Positions 43,502 to 52,593 of a stretch of DNA of 64,000 bases are shown in pieces. Both the position numbers and the translations under genes were made by a program. The stretch covers positions 310,001 through 374,000 of the forward strand of contig NZ_CANDNZ010000004.1 in assembly GCF_947387555.1 (NCBI RefSeq). Reading direction: 5' to 3'. The first letter of the stretch is position 1. Each line of letters opens with the position of its first letter. The notes under the pieces were generated by a model. It made no database searches. It worked only from the letters and a program-made list of their open reading frames with translations, and was not told the DNA's origin. Origin of the DNA: Thalassomonas sp. RHCl1. GTDB taxonomy: Bacteria > Pseudomonadota > Gammaproteobacteria > Enterobacterales > Alteromonadaceae.

Positions 43502-44381
43502 GATTTACCAGGAGGAAGAATTTCCTTCCCCTTTTATTCAGCTATGGCTCATTTTCAGGCAAAGCCCGGTGGTGATGATAGGCTTTGGCAGTTTTTTATT
43601 TTTAACGGTACTGGCGGTGTTCTCGCCGCTGCTTACCCCCTATTCCCCGGTTGAGAGCCATTTAAACAGCTTATTACTGCCGCCGGCCTGGGACGATGCC
43701 GGCGATATCAGTTATCTGCTGGGCACAGACAACCTGGGACGGGATATGCTGTCACGCTTGATGCACGGCACTTCCCTCACCTTTGGCTTAAGTTTTATCG
43801 TGGTGATTATCTCATTGGTGATCGGCGTCATTATCGGCTCATTATCCGCGCTGACCAAAGGCATAAAATCCAGCTTTCTGAATCACTTTCTCGATGTGAT
43901 TTTATCCATCCCTTCGCTATTGCTGGCGATAGTCATCGTCGCCATTCTCGGCCCGGGACTGGACAATACCTTATGGGCCATTGTCATGGTGTTGATCCCG
44001 CAATTTGTCCATATTACCCGAAATGCCGTCAAAGAAGAGCTCACCAAGGATTATGTACTCGCTTCCCGGCTCGACGGCGCCGGCTCGTTAAGGATCCTCA
44101 GCTATTCGGTCTTTCCCAATATCATAGAAAAAATTGTCAGCCAGGCGACCCTGGCGCAGTCGGCGGCCATTTTGGATATTGCCGCCCTGGGCTTTCTCGG
44201 CCTGGGCGCGCCAATTCCTTTGCCGGAATGGGGAGCCATGTTGTCTAACGGTATAGATCTGTTTTATATTGCCCCCTGGACGGTATATTTACCCGGTCTG
44301 GCAATATTATTTGCCGTGGTGGCCACTAACTTAGTCGGGGAAGGCATGCGGCACGCGATAAGACAACGGAAAGAAAGCTAA
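43488..44381 (+). CDS. sapC: SapC permease
   Basis: 297 residues, DppC-type. LGTDNLGRDMLSRLMHGT is the family signature and SRLDGAGSLRILSYSVFPN the EAA loop that contacts the ATPase. About six membrane segments. Overlaps sapB at the start and sapD at its end (TAATG). Confidence 0.93.
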   Translation: MARHKIYQEEEFPSPFIQLWLIFRQSPVVMIGFGSFLFLTVLAVFSPLLTPYSPVESHLNSLLLPPAWDDAGDISYLLGTDNLGRDMLSRLMHGTSLTFGLSFIVVIISLVIGVIIGSLSALTKGIKSSFLNHFLDVILSIPSLLLAIVIVAILGPGLDNTLWAIVMVLIPQFVHITRNAVKEELTKDYVLASRLDGAGSLRILSYSVFPNIIEKIVSQATLAQSAAILDIAALGFLGLGAPIPLPEWGAMLSNGIDLFYIAPWTVYLPGLAILFAVVATNLVGEGMRHAIRQRKES

Positions 44382-45370
44382 TGAACCTACTTGATATCCG
44401 TAACCTTTCGATTGAACTGGTATCCGGCAACAAACCCATCCTGGCGGTTGACCGTGTCAGCCTGTGCATGAAAGAAGGCGAAGTGCGCGGCCTGGTGGGA
44501 GAGTCCGGCTCGGGCAAGTCTTTACTGGCCCAGGCAATCGTCGGGGTTCTTGATGACAAATGGCAGGTCGATGCCGACCGCTTCCACTGGCGCGGCACAG
44601 ATCTGCTGCGCCTGTCCCTGGAAGAGCGCAAGGCCATTATCTCCAAAGATGTCGCGATGATTTTCCAGGAGCCCATGGCCTGCCTGGATCCCACCACCAC
44701 CATAGGGGAGCAGCTCGAAGAAGCGGTAGACAGCCGCCAGCTAAGCGGTTATTTCTGGCAAAAACGCCAGCAGCGCAAAGCCGCTGCGATTAAATTACTG
44801 CATAAGGTCGGCATCAAACACCACGAATTTTGTATCCGCAGTTACCCGCACCAGTTAACCGAGGCCTTGTGCCAACGGGTGATGATCGCCATCGCCCTGG
44901 CCACCCGCCCGGTACTGCTCATTGCCGATGAACCGACAGCGGCAATGGAAAGCAGCAACCAGGGGCAGATTTTCCGTTTGCTGGCCAGCCTGAACCAGCT
45001 GAAAAACATGTCAATCTTATTGATCAGCCATGACCTGGAAAATGTCACCCACTGGACCAATACCATTACCGTAATGTACAGCGGCCAGTTTGTCGAAGCA
45101 GGTACCACAGAGCAGATCTTTAACCACCCGTTTCACCCCTATACCCGGGCCCTGGTGGACTCCAGCCCCAAGGCCAATATGTTGCTGCCGGCAAAATCAA
45201 GATTAATGACCTTGCCCGGCAGTATCCCTATCCTGCAGCACCTGCCGATAGGTTGTCGCCTCGGTCCCAGGTGTCCCCGGGCACAGCAGGCCTGTGTCCA
45301 GGCCCCTAAGGTAAAAAACCATCACGGCCATCAGGTCAGCTGCCACTATTCGTTAAAGGATACCTATTAA
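44381..45370 (+). CDS. sapD: SapD ATP-binding protein
   Basis: 329 residues. Walker A is VGESGSGKSLLAQAI and Walker B is VLLIADEPTAAMES. The ABC signature is altered to QLTEALCQRVMIAIAL instead of LSGGQ, a deviation also seen in known SapD proteins. The C-terminal Cys-rich oligopeptide-type tail is present (PIGCRLGPRCPRAQQ). It energises peptide uptake and pairs with SapF. Confidence 0.93.
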   Translation: MNLLDIRNLSIELVSGNKPILAVDRVSLCMKEGEVRGLVGESGSGKSLLAQAIVGVLDDKWQVDADRFHWRGTDLLRLSLEERKAIISKDVAMIFQEPMACLDPTTTIGEQLEEAVDSRQLSGYFWQKRQQRKAAAIKLLHKVGIKHHEFCIRSYPHQLTEALCQRVMIAIALATRPVLLIADEPTAAMESSNQGQIFRLLASLNQLKNMSILLISHDLENVTHWTNTITVMYSGQFVEAGTTEQIFNHPFHPYTRALVDSSPKANMLLPAKSRLMTLPGSIPILQHLPIGCRLGPRCPRAQQACVQAPKVKNHHGHQVSCHYSLKDTY

Positions 45371-45371
45371 G

Positions 45372-46154
45372 ATGCCGTCCCTGTTGCAGGTTACCGATGT
45401 CAGCAAGTCTTATAAACTCAAAGGTTACTGGTATAACCGCAGGGTTTTTACCGCACTGGAGCCGCTTTCCTTTGAATTAAAGGCCTATAAAACCCTGGCC
45501 ATCGTCGGCGAAATCGGCTCGGGAAAATCTACCCTGGCTAAATTGCTGGTGGGGGCGGAAACCCCCAATACCGGCACGATAAAATTAAATGGCCAGACCC
45601 TGGAGCCGAAAAACTTTAAGCAAAGGTGTCAGCATATCCGGATGATTTTCCAGGACTCGGGCACCACCTTAAATCCCAGCCTGACCATACACCAGCTGCT
45701 GGACGAGCCGTTAAAACTCAATACCGAGCTCAACGAAGCCGCCAGAAGCCAGCTGATCCGCATGACCCTGCAAAAGGTCGGCCTGCTCAGCGATCATATG
45801 AATTTTTATCCCCATATGTTTTCAGGTGGCCAGAAACAGCGTATTTCACTGGCCCGGGCGATAATTTTACAGCCACAAGTCATCATCCTCGATGAAGCAC
45901 TGGCCTCCCTGGATCCTTCGCTGCGATCGCAAATGATCAACCTGCTGCTGGACTTACAACAGCAGATGGGACTGGCGTTTATTTTGATTTCCCATAACCT
46001 GGGGATCGTCCGGCATTTCAGCGATGAAATGATGGTGTTATGCGGCGGCAAGGTGGTCGAATACGGCCCCACCCACCAAATCATGCAAAAACCCAAGCAT
46101 AAATACACCCAAAAGCTGCTGATGAGCCAGCATTTTCAACTGTGCCGGAAGTAG
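45372..46154 (+). CDS. sapF: SapF ATP-binding protein
   Basis: 260 residues. Walker A is VGEIGSGKSTLAKLL, the signature MFSGGQKQRISLARAI and Walker B VIILDEALASLDPS. It is the second ATPase of the Sap importer and starts one base after sapD. No clear terminator follows. Confidence 0.93.
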   Translation: MPSLLQVTDVSKSYKLKGYWYNRRVFTALEPLSFELKAYKTLAIVGEIGSGKSTLAKLLVGAETPNTGTIKLNGQTLEPKNFKQRCQHIRMIFQDSGTTLNPSLTIHQLLDEPLKLNTELNEAARSQLIRMTLQKVGLLSDHMNFYPHMFSGGQKQRISLARAIILQPQVIILDEALASLDPSLRSQMINLLLDLQQQMGLAFILISHNLGIVRHFSDEMMVLCGGKVVEYGPTHQIMQKPKHKYTQKLLMSQHFQLCRK

Positions 46155-46503
46155 ACGGTTAGAAAATCAGCTTGTTAAGCAGCAACTTGTATCATAACTG
46201 CATTCGTATTCATAAAATAAACATCAGGCGTATGCAGTTAAGGAATCACAAAAAATTAACTCCTTAAAATACAAAGACTAACCTAAAATAAAATAAAGTT
46301 GTCCAGCGCTTTTTCCAGCCATTAAATAGCGCTTCCCGCCCCCGGGCACCATTGTACTTTCTTCCCGCTACGCCTAACCTGAAACCGGTAATTCCGGTTG
46401 TTTATGCATCAGCTTTAATGTGCTAACCGGGAAATGCCCACAAAAAAAATCAACAAAACAAATAGATAAAACGTCAAAATAAAATAATGAAAGGTATGAG
46501 AAA
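46155..46503. other. Gene-free region between sapF and the GH57 gene
   Basis: 349 bp, AT-rich towards the right. AACTGCATTCG (46196-46206) and CGTATGCAGTT (46229-46239) are inverted with one mismatch around 22 bp; they could be an operator or a weak hairpin. The promoter of the GH57 gene should be in the right half. Nothing else is recognisable. Confidence 0.5.
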
Positions 46504-49500
46504 ATGGAACTGTCTCAAAAAAACCGTCCAGATATCCCCTTAAAGCCGTCGCTGTTGTTACTGTGTCTGTGCGGTACACTGAATGTGCTTAGCCCGTCAA
46601 CGGCTTTGGCCAACGTTGCCGCCACCCATATCTACCATAACCATATGCCCAATTTCTGGCCTTATTATGATGTCAGCAAATACCCGGGATTGGCCGTCGG
46701 GGCCCCGATACGTTATGCCTATGACGGCCAGGTGATTAACCTCAAAAATAATCCGCCACCAAATTACAGCTTTTTTATTCCCGGCAGCGGCGCACCTATG
46801 CCCCATGACGACCTCGTTTCCTATTATTCCCACCATGCCAAAACCGGCGCCTATCTTTCCTGGCCCATGGATACCGCCAATAACAACAGGCAAAATCATC
46901 CCCTGAGCCAGACTCATGTCACTATGTCGGCTTCTGTGGTTAATAATGTGCAAAGCTTTGCCGAATTGGGCAATTTATCCGGTTATAATCCCGGCTGGGG
47001 AGATTACTGGCGACACACATGGCAAAATACCCTTACCGCCAATGGCAACAAGGCACTCGATACCATACATTTTACCGGCCATCACTCTATGGGGCCGTTA
47101 GTGGGGAATGATTATTTTCTTAAAGATTTAATTTATCAAAACGTGACCCTGGCGCAGGATTATATGCTGGGCAACCAGTTCACCTCATCCAAAGGATTTT
47201 TCCCCACCGAGCTGGGCTTTTCCGAGCGTATTATCCCGGTGCTGACCAAGCTGGGTATAGAATGGTCTGTGCTCGGCAATGTCCACTACTCCCGGACCTT
47301 GCGCGATTACCCTTATTTAAATGACCCGGGTATCGATACCCTGATCTCTCCCCCCAACCGCGCCGACCTGCAAAATGAAAGCGATGCCGGCAGCTGGTTA
47401 GCCATCCCCATGTTTAACGAGCAGCAGGTTACCCATAACAAGTTTCCCTTTGCCTCCATCCCCCACTGGGTACAATACATAGACCCGGATACCGGCGAGC
47501 AGCATAAAATTGCCGGTATCCCGGTCGAGCAGGCCAGTTCGTGGGAAGAAGGCTACCAAGGCAGCGTCACCGCCGACGTACTCAAGCCGTTTACCGCAGC
47601 AGCCGGTGATCGCCGGCAATATTTTGTCATTGCCCATGACGGCGACAATTCCAGCGGCCGCGCCGGTGACGGCGGAACCTGGGCCAATTCCGGCAATGTG
47701 ACCTATGCCGACGGCTCGGTGACCGGCATGGGGGTAGATGAGTATTTACGTGCTTTTCCGATTCCCGAAGATGATATTGTACATGTCCAGGACGGCTCCT
47801 GGATAGATACCAGGGATTCATCGGCGGATCCCACCTGGTACCACTGGCATTTGCCTATGGGGGTCTGGGCCGGGCAAATGACAGACTTTAATAATGCCTT
47901 AGGCACAAATTTTAACGTCAACCGCAACCATATGGTGTCCATGGAATATGGTTATCATTACCTGGAGCGAAACTTTGCCCTGCTGCAAGTGGCCGAGAAC
48001 TACGCCAACACCGCAGAGCAGATCTGGCTTGATGCCAACCCCAATCACTGGCAGCCGACAACGGCATTGGATCATGAAGTCACCTATGCCGGCAACCAGC
48101 TAAATCCCTGGATGATGTCTTATCCGGTCAAAGGCGATGCTGCCAATAACTATGCCGGCGGCGCCAATCCGGCAGAATTAAGCTGGTATTTTTTGATCGC
48201 CTCCATCGATTCGGGTTTTGGCTATTATGACGAAAATGTCGATGACGGCGTCAAACCCACCATCTCCTTCAACCAGTCGTTATATTTTTCCAAGCCCTAT
48301 GTCAGTGACAATATTGCCCAGGACAAAACCCCCCCTTCCCTGTGGTGGCCGCAGCGCTATCCCTATAATCCCGGCAGCGCCAATAAAAGCAAAGCCGAAG
48401 GGTGGGATGCCCTTTATGCCGATAACAAATTTGTCATTTACAGCTATGGTTTTGATGCCAGCGGTATCACAGACATCAAGCTCAAGGTACGCGTGCACAC
48501 CAATAATCGGGCAGATGCCAAAGATAAAACCTTTAAGCTCTATGACCCCCAGGCCCATAAAAACGATGCCGATGTCGACCCGTCCCGGGTAGGGCCATGG
48601 CAAAGCTTTGCCATGTTAAAACGTGATCTGACACCGGACATCAACGGTGTCGACTGGCAGCCCGCTTCAAAAGCCATGTTTGATGTAGTACCGGCACAGC
48701 AGATTGCCGACCTCTACTATACCTACCTGGATCAATTCTCCGAACAACTGCTCGATTATTATATCGAAGCCACCGACAGCCGGGGTAATATCCGCAAAAC
48801 CGATATCCAGCAAGTTTATGTCGGCGCCGGGCGCTATAAGAATGAAAACGGTAAACTGATTGAAGATCCCCAGGGAAATATCGCCGGCACACCGGCCTTT
48901 TTCACCGACCACCTGATCCCCGGCAATAAAGCACCTATTGCCGTGATCACTCCCGGCAGCCATAAGGTTGATGCAGGAACACAGGTAACTTTATCGGCAA
49001 CAGCTTCAAGCGATGAAGACGGAGAAATTACCTCATATTTATGGAGTACCGGCGAAACCACCGCCAATATTCAGATCACCGTTAATGAACGGACAAACCT
49101 TAGCCTGACAGTCACCGACGATAAAGGCAGTTCCGCCACCACCAGCATTACCATAGGCATTATCGGCGAGACCTTGACGACCACCCTCTACTACCGGGAT
49201 AGCAGTAATTGGGGACAAGTTTGCCTGCATTACAGCCTGGACAATGCCGGCACCTGGACCCAGGTGCCGGGAGCAGCCATGACGGCCCTCGCCAATAACT
49301 GGTTTAAATATACCCTTGAGCTGACAGCTACAGAACAGCTTATTTTTGTCACCAATGATTGCAGCAGCCGCTGGGACAATAATGGGGGGGCAGATTATCA
49401 GGTCGGCGCAGGCAGCTGGCATTTAGATCAGGGCACAATAATGCAAGGGATCCCCGACTCCCTGGAGCAAAACCAGCCGCCGGTCGCCCATATCTCCCCG

Positions 49501-50316
49501 CAAGATTTAACCATTCCTCCCGGCATGGCAGTAACCTTAAGCGCAGCCGGCTCCAGCGACAGCGATGGCACAATTGACAGTTACCTGTGGAGCACCGGCG
49601 AAAACACACAGGAGATCACCGTCTCCCCTGCCAGCAGCCAGCGCTATACCCTGACAGTCACCGACAACCTGGGGGCAAGCCATAGCAGCAGTATTTTCAT
49701 TACCGTAGCCAGTGACGAACCGATGAAGAATTTCCCACAATTATATTACCGCGGCACCAGTAATGGCTGGAGCAACTCAGCCATGGAGCTGGTAAGCGAT
49801 CACCTGTGGCAACTGGACATTAACTTTGACGGCCGCGCTGAGCAAAGATTTAAGCTGGATATCAATGGCGACTGGTCCGTCAATTACGGTGATAATGACG
49901 CTGACGGTTATCTGGAACTCACCGGCAATGATATTTTTACCGATATCCGCGGCCTTTACCGCCTTAAAATCAATGATCAAAGCTTAAACTACCAACTGCT
50001 CCCCTTAGATCCGGCGCCTGACTATCAAACCAACTTTGACCAGGTCTATTTTCGCGGTACCGCCAATAACTGGCAAACCAGTGCCATGACCTTAGTGGGC
50101 GATCATCACTGGCAAGTAGCGGTCAGTTTTGACGGCCGGGAGCAGCAGAGGTTCAAGCTCGACATTAATGGCGACTGGTCGCAAAACTATGGCGACAATA
50201 ATGATGACGGCTATCTTGAAGCCAATGGCGGGGATATTTATAGCCAGGTTAGTGGCACTTACCTGCTGAACTTTAATGATGAAACTTTGGCTTACAGTTT
50301 GACTCAACTTGAGTAA
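46504..50316 (+). CDS. Secreted multidomain GH57-like enzyme with starch-binding modules
   Basis: 1270 residues. A signal peptide ends near STALA (about residue 36). Residues about 40-640 look like a GH57-type catalytic region: IYHNHMPNFWPYYD at the start, FFPTELGFSERIIPVLTKLG as the GH57-like segment. Then come a PKD domain (about 808-885), a CBM25/26-like starch-binding module (YYRDSSNWGQVCLHYSLD; RWDNNGGADYQVGAG; about 891-979), a second PKD (about 987-1069), and two tandem repeats of about 90 residues (1077-1165 and 1177-1270), each with YYRGTSNGW or YFRGTANNW and FKLDINGDW. Likely degrades an alpha-glucan outside the cell. Catalytic residues were not assigned. Confidence 0.75.
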   Translation: MELSQKNRPDIPLKPSLLLLCLCGTLNVLSPSTALANVAATHIYHNHMPNFWPYYDVSKYPGLAVGAPIRYAYDGQVINLKNNPPPNYSFFIPGSGAPMPHDDLVSYYSHHAKTGAYLSWPMDTANNNRQNHPLSQTHVTMSASVVNNVQSFAELGNLSGYNPGWGDYWRHTWQNTLTANGNKALDTIHFTGHHSMGPLVGNDYFLKDLIYQNVTLAQDYMLGNQFTSSKGFFPTELGFSERIIPVLTKLGIEWSVLGNVHYSRTLRDYPYLNDPGIDTLISPPNRADLQNESDAGSWLAIPMFNEQQVTHNKFPFASIPHWVQYIDPDTGEQHKIAGIPVEQASSWEEGYQGSVTADVLKPFTAAAGDRRQYFVIAHDGDNSSGRAGDGGTWANSGNVTYADGSVTGMGVDEYLRAFPIPEDDIVHVQDGSWIDTRDSSADPTWYHWHLPMGVWAGQMTDFNNALGTNFNVNRNHMVSMEYGYHYLERNFALLQVAENYANTAEQIWLDANPNHWQPTTALDHEVTYAGNQLNPWMMSYPVKGDAANNYAGGANPAELSWYFLIASIDSGFGYYDENVDDGVKPTISFNQSLYFSKPYVSDNIAQDKTPPSLWWPQRYPYNPGSANKSKAEGWDALYADNKFVIYSYGFDASGITDIKLKVRVHTNNRADAKDKTFKLYDPQAHKNDADVDPSRVGPWQSFAMLKRDLTPDINGVDWQPASKAMFDVVPAQQIADLYYTYLDQFSEQLLDYYIEATDSRGNIRKTDIQQVYVGAGRYKNENGKLIEDPQGNIAGTPAFFTDHLIPGNKAPIAVITPGSHKVDAGTQVTLSATASSDEDGEITSYLWSTGETTANIQITVNERTNLSLTVTDDKGSSATTSITIGIIGETLTTTLYYRDSSNWGQVCLHYSLDNAGTWTQVPGAAMTALANNWFKYTLELTATEQLIFVTNDCSSRWDNNGGADYQVGAGSWHLDQGTIMQGIPDSLEQNQPPVAHISPQDLTIPPGMAVTLSAAGSSDSDGTIDSYLWSTGENTQEITVSPASSQRYTLTVTDNLGASHSSSIFITVASDEPMKNFPQLYYRGTSNGWSNSAMELVSDHLWQLDINFDGRAEQRFKLDINGDWSVNYGDNDADGYLELTGNDIFTDIRGLYRLKINDQSLNYQLLPLDPAPDYQTNFDQVYFRGTANNWQTSAMTLVGDHHWQVAVSFDGREQQRFKLDINGDWSQNYGDNNDDGYLEANGGDIYSQVSGTYLLNFNDETLAYSLTQLE

Positions 50317-50333
50317 AGCCAAAAGGCAGGCAA

Positions 50334-50486
50334 AAACCCTGCTCATACTCATCCTGAGCACGCATGATTACTTACAGGATGTAAGTACTTAGCTTACGCC
50401 AGGAGCGAGTAAGCTGAAATACTTCCATGTATAAACCCTGCTTATACTCGTCCTGAGCACGCAGGATAAATACTTCCATGTATAAA
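50334..50486. repeat. Interspersed repeats with 51-bp period after the GH57 gene
   Basis: A 31-bp segment starting AAACCCTGCT occurs at 50334-50364 and again, with two differences, at 50433-50463. A 19-bp segment, AAATACTTCCATGTATAAA, occurs at 50417-50435 and 50468-50486, exactly 51 bp apart. ACTTACAGGATGTAAGTACTT between them is palindromic. These look like members of an intergenic repeat family. Confidence 0.7.
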
Positions 50487-50511
50487 AAAGGAGCCGTAAG
50501 GCTCCTTTTTT
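50483..50511. terminator. Bidirectional terminator between GH57 gene and rpsO
   Basis: AAAAAAGGAGCC and GGCTCCTTTTTT form a perfect stem with loop GTAA. A/T runs on both sides allow it to end rpsO (minus strand) and the GH57 gene (plus strand). Confidence 0.92.
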
Positions 50512-50527
50512 ATATGTTAAACTCGTC

Positions 50528-50797
50528 TTAGCGACGTAAGCCTAACTTACCGATTAACGAGGTGTAGCGATCTACGCTTTTACCTTTAAGGTAATCAAGT
50601 AATTTACGACGTTGGCTTACCATGCGTAACAAACCACGACGTGAATGGTGATCGTGGATGTGCTCTTTAAAGTGGCCTTGAAGGTGGTTGATTTGAGTAG
50701 TTAATAAAGCTACCTGTACTTCAGGAGAACCTGTATCACCTTCTTTTTGTGCGTATTCAGCAACGATAGCTGCTTTTTGCTCTGCATTTAGCGACAT
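50528..50797 (-). CDS. rpsO: 30S ribosomal protein S15
   Basis: 89 residues, the usual length. Motifs: [40 protein letters not shown] and [12 protein letters not shown]. It binds 16S rRNA early in assembly of the small subunit, and in E. coli represses its own translation. It has its own promoter (50875-50902) and a strong terminator. Last gene of the nusA-infB cluster order. Confidence 0.98.
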   Translation of the reverse strand: MSLNAEQKAAIVAEYAQKEGDTGSPEVQVALLTTQINHLQGHFKEHIHDHHSRRGLLRMVSQRRKLLDYLKGKSVDRYTSLIGKLGLRR

Positions 50798-50874
50798 AAT
50801 AAAACTCCAAGTTTTATAAAGTTAAAATATACCCTGCCGATCACTAATTCAGCCCGGGCAACGAAAGAGGCGAC

Positions 50875-50902
50875 ATTCTATCAGTAAATCCGGTGATTGC
50901 AA
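50875..50902 (-). promoter_or_regulatory. Promoter of rpsO
   Basis: On the minus strand TTGCAA (50897-50902), 16 bp, TAGAAT (50875-50880). It lies about 80 bp upstream of the rpsO start, leaving a leader long enough for S15 autoregulation. Confidence 0.6.
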
Positions 50903-50958
50903 CCGTTTCACCCGAGAATATCGCAATTGCCGGGAATTAACCCGGCCGACGATCAAAT

Positions 50959-51906
50959 TCAGGCAACAACAATACGTTTAGGCGCCACCAGGCCATCGTC
51001 ATTGATTTGGCCAATGCCGATAAACTCGCTTTCACTCTCCTGGCCTTCATCACCGATATGGACCTGTACCAGGCCATCAACAGGCGCGCCGGAAACTTGT
51101 ACCGGATTACCATGCCTGAGATAACTGGCCGATGCTTCATCGATATAAACGGCAGGAATACCGTCAACGGCCGTGTGCATAGGTAATAGCAAGGGATCGA
51201 GTAACTCAGAAGGAGAAATGTCCTGCTCTTTTGCCTGAGCCAGCAAGTTTTCAACCTGCTCCAGGGTCACCATCTTATCCGCTGGATAACTGCCGACCGC
51301 GACACGGCGAAGCTCGGCGACATGGGCGCCACAGCCTAATAACTCGCCTAAGTCATCGACAATGGTGCGGATATAGGTGCCTTTGGAGCAATGGATCTCC
51401 AGCTCGACCTCGTCCCCTTCAAAACGCAGCAAATCAAGGCGGAACACGGTAATATCACGTGCTTCACGCGGAACTTCGATACCTTCGCGTGCATATTTAT
51501 ATAAAGGTTGCCCCTGATATTTTAACGCCGAATACATAGAAGGTACTTGCTTGCTGGTGCCGCGAAAGCTATCCAGCGCCGGGGCCAGCTGGCTGTCGGT
51601 AACATCAACCGGCTTTTCCGCGACGATTTCGCCATCGGCATCACTGGTGGTGGTACGTATGCCCAATTTCGCCGTGACCTGATAGACCTTATCGGTATCA
51701 AGCAAGAACTGGGAAAACTTGGTGGCTTCGCCAAAGCAAATCGGCAGCATGCCGGTAGCCAGCGGATCTAATGCCCCGGTATGACCGGCTTTATTGGCAA
51801 AATAAACCCGTTTTGCCGCCTGTAAGGCATGGTTGGACGACATTTCATAGGGCTTGTCCAGCAATAAAATGCCGTTGATAGCACGGCCTTTTCTACGCTT
51901 TGCCAT
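50959..51906 (-). CDS. truB: tRNA pseudouridine-55 synthase TruB
   Basis: 315 residues. The catalytic Asp is in [41 protein letters not shown] and [17 protein letters not shown] are further family blocks, and [19 protein letters not shown] lies in the core. It makes pseudouridine 55 in the T-loop of tRNAs. Two bases separate it from rbfA upstream. Confidence 0.97.
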   Translation of the reverse strand: MAKRRKGRAINGILLLDKPYEMSSNHALQAAKRVYFANKAGHTGALDPLATGMLPICFGEATKFSQFLLDTDKVYQVTAKLGIRTTTSDADGEIVAEKPVDVTDSQLAPALDSFRGTSKQVPSMYSALKYQGQPLYKYAREGIEVPREARDITVFRLDLLRFEGDEVELEIHCSKGTYIRTIVDDLGELLGCGAHVAELRRVAVGSYPADKMVTLEQVENLLAQAKEQDISPSELLDPLLLPMHTAVDGIPAVYIDEASASYLRHGNPVQVSGAPVDGLVQVHIGDEGQESESEFIGIGQINDDGLVAPKRIVVA

Positions 51907-51908
51907 GA

Positions 51909-52325
51909 TTATTTGTCCTCTGCCTGCTCGGGAGCTTCGCTGTCAGACTGGCCGTTGCCACTGCGCGCTTGATCTTTAGCAATGGCTTGATCAACCAGAG
52001 AAGTCATGCGCACACCTTCTGCCATAGAGTGATCATAAACAAAGCGTAACTGGGGCATGATACGCGCCCTTAACTGCTTAGCCAGTAAAGAGCGGATAAA
52101 ACCCGCCGCTTCATTTAAAATGGCGACCGACTCGTCAATTTCTGTTTTTTCGTTGGTAAAGAAAGTCACAAATACCTTGGCGTAGGCAAGGTCACGGGAT
52201 ACTTCTACCGCAGAAACCGTCGCCATGCTTAAACGCGGATCTTTAACTTCCCGCTGTAGAATAATGGCCACTTCTTTTTGTATTTGCTGACCTACACGGT
52301 CAGTACGGGCAAATTCTCTTGCCAT
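51909..52325 (-). CDS. rbfA: Ribosome-binding factor A
   Basis: 138 residues from the ATG at 52325, chosen because AGGAG lies 6 nt upstream and [18 protein letters not shown] is the usual beginning; the longer frame to 52373 reaches into non-coding sequence. [20 protein letters not shown] is the KH-like core, and [15 protein letters not shown] is near the end. It helps mature the 5' end of 16S rRNA, especially in the cold. Confidence 0.95.
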   Translation of the reverse strand: MAREFARTDRVGQQIQKEVAIILQREVKDPRLSMATVSAVEVSRDLAYAKVFVTFFTNEKTEIDESVAILNEAAGFIRSLLAKQLRARIMPQLRFVYDHSMAEGVRMTSLVDQAIAKDQARSGNGQSDSEAPEQAEDK

Positions 52326-52419
52326 AAGTAACTCCTGCAATTGCCGCTTATGTACATCAGGTATAAGTGGCAAGTATAAAATCTTAAATATCGCCGCGCT
52401 AATAACTCTATAACTACGG

Positions 52420-52543
52420 CATATGATTCATCCCTGAATATCGTCATTCCTATACATCCTGTACTCATGACATATGATTCATCCCTGAATATCGTCATTC
52501 CTATACATCCTGTACCCATGACATATGATTCATCCCTGAATAT
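52420..52543. repeat. 51-bp tandem repeat, 2.4 copies, between infB and rbfA
   Basis: The unit starts CATATGATTCATCCCTGAAT. Copies lie at 52420-52470 and 52471-52521 (one mismatch), with a partial third at 52522-52543. A minus-strand frame through it gives an artefactual peptide repeat (GCIGMTIFRDESY). The inserted repeats separate two genes that are normally close together. Confidence 0.9.
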
Positions 52544-52544
52544 A

Positions 52545-52567
52545 AAATGGGGGCCTAGCCCCCATTT
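52545..52567 (-). terminator. Terminator of infB
   Basis: AAATGGGGG and CCCCCATTT pair perfectly around CCTAG. On the minus strand TTTTATATTC follows. It lies 27 bp after the infB stop, so rbfA-truB probably need another promoter. Confidence 0.85.
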
Positions 52568-52593
52568 AGATGATCAAATTTTAGTTTCAACAA

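Noticed and set aside
52292-52519. Repetitive minus-strand peptide (GCIGMTIFRDESY twice)
   Set aside because: It is the translation of the 51-bp tandem DNA repeats; no ribosome-binding site and no reason to expect a protein.
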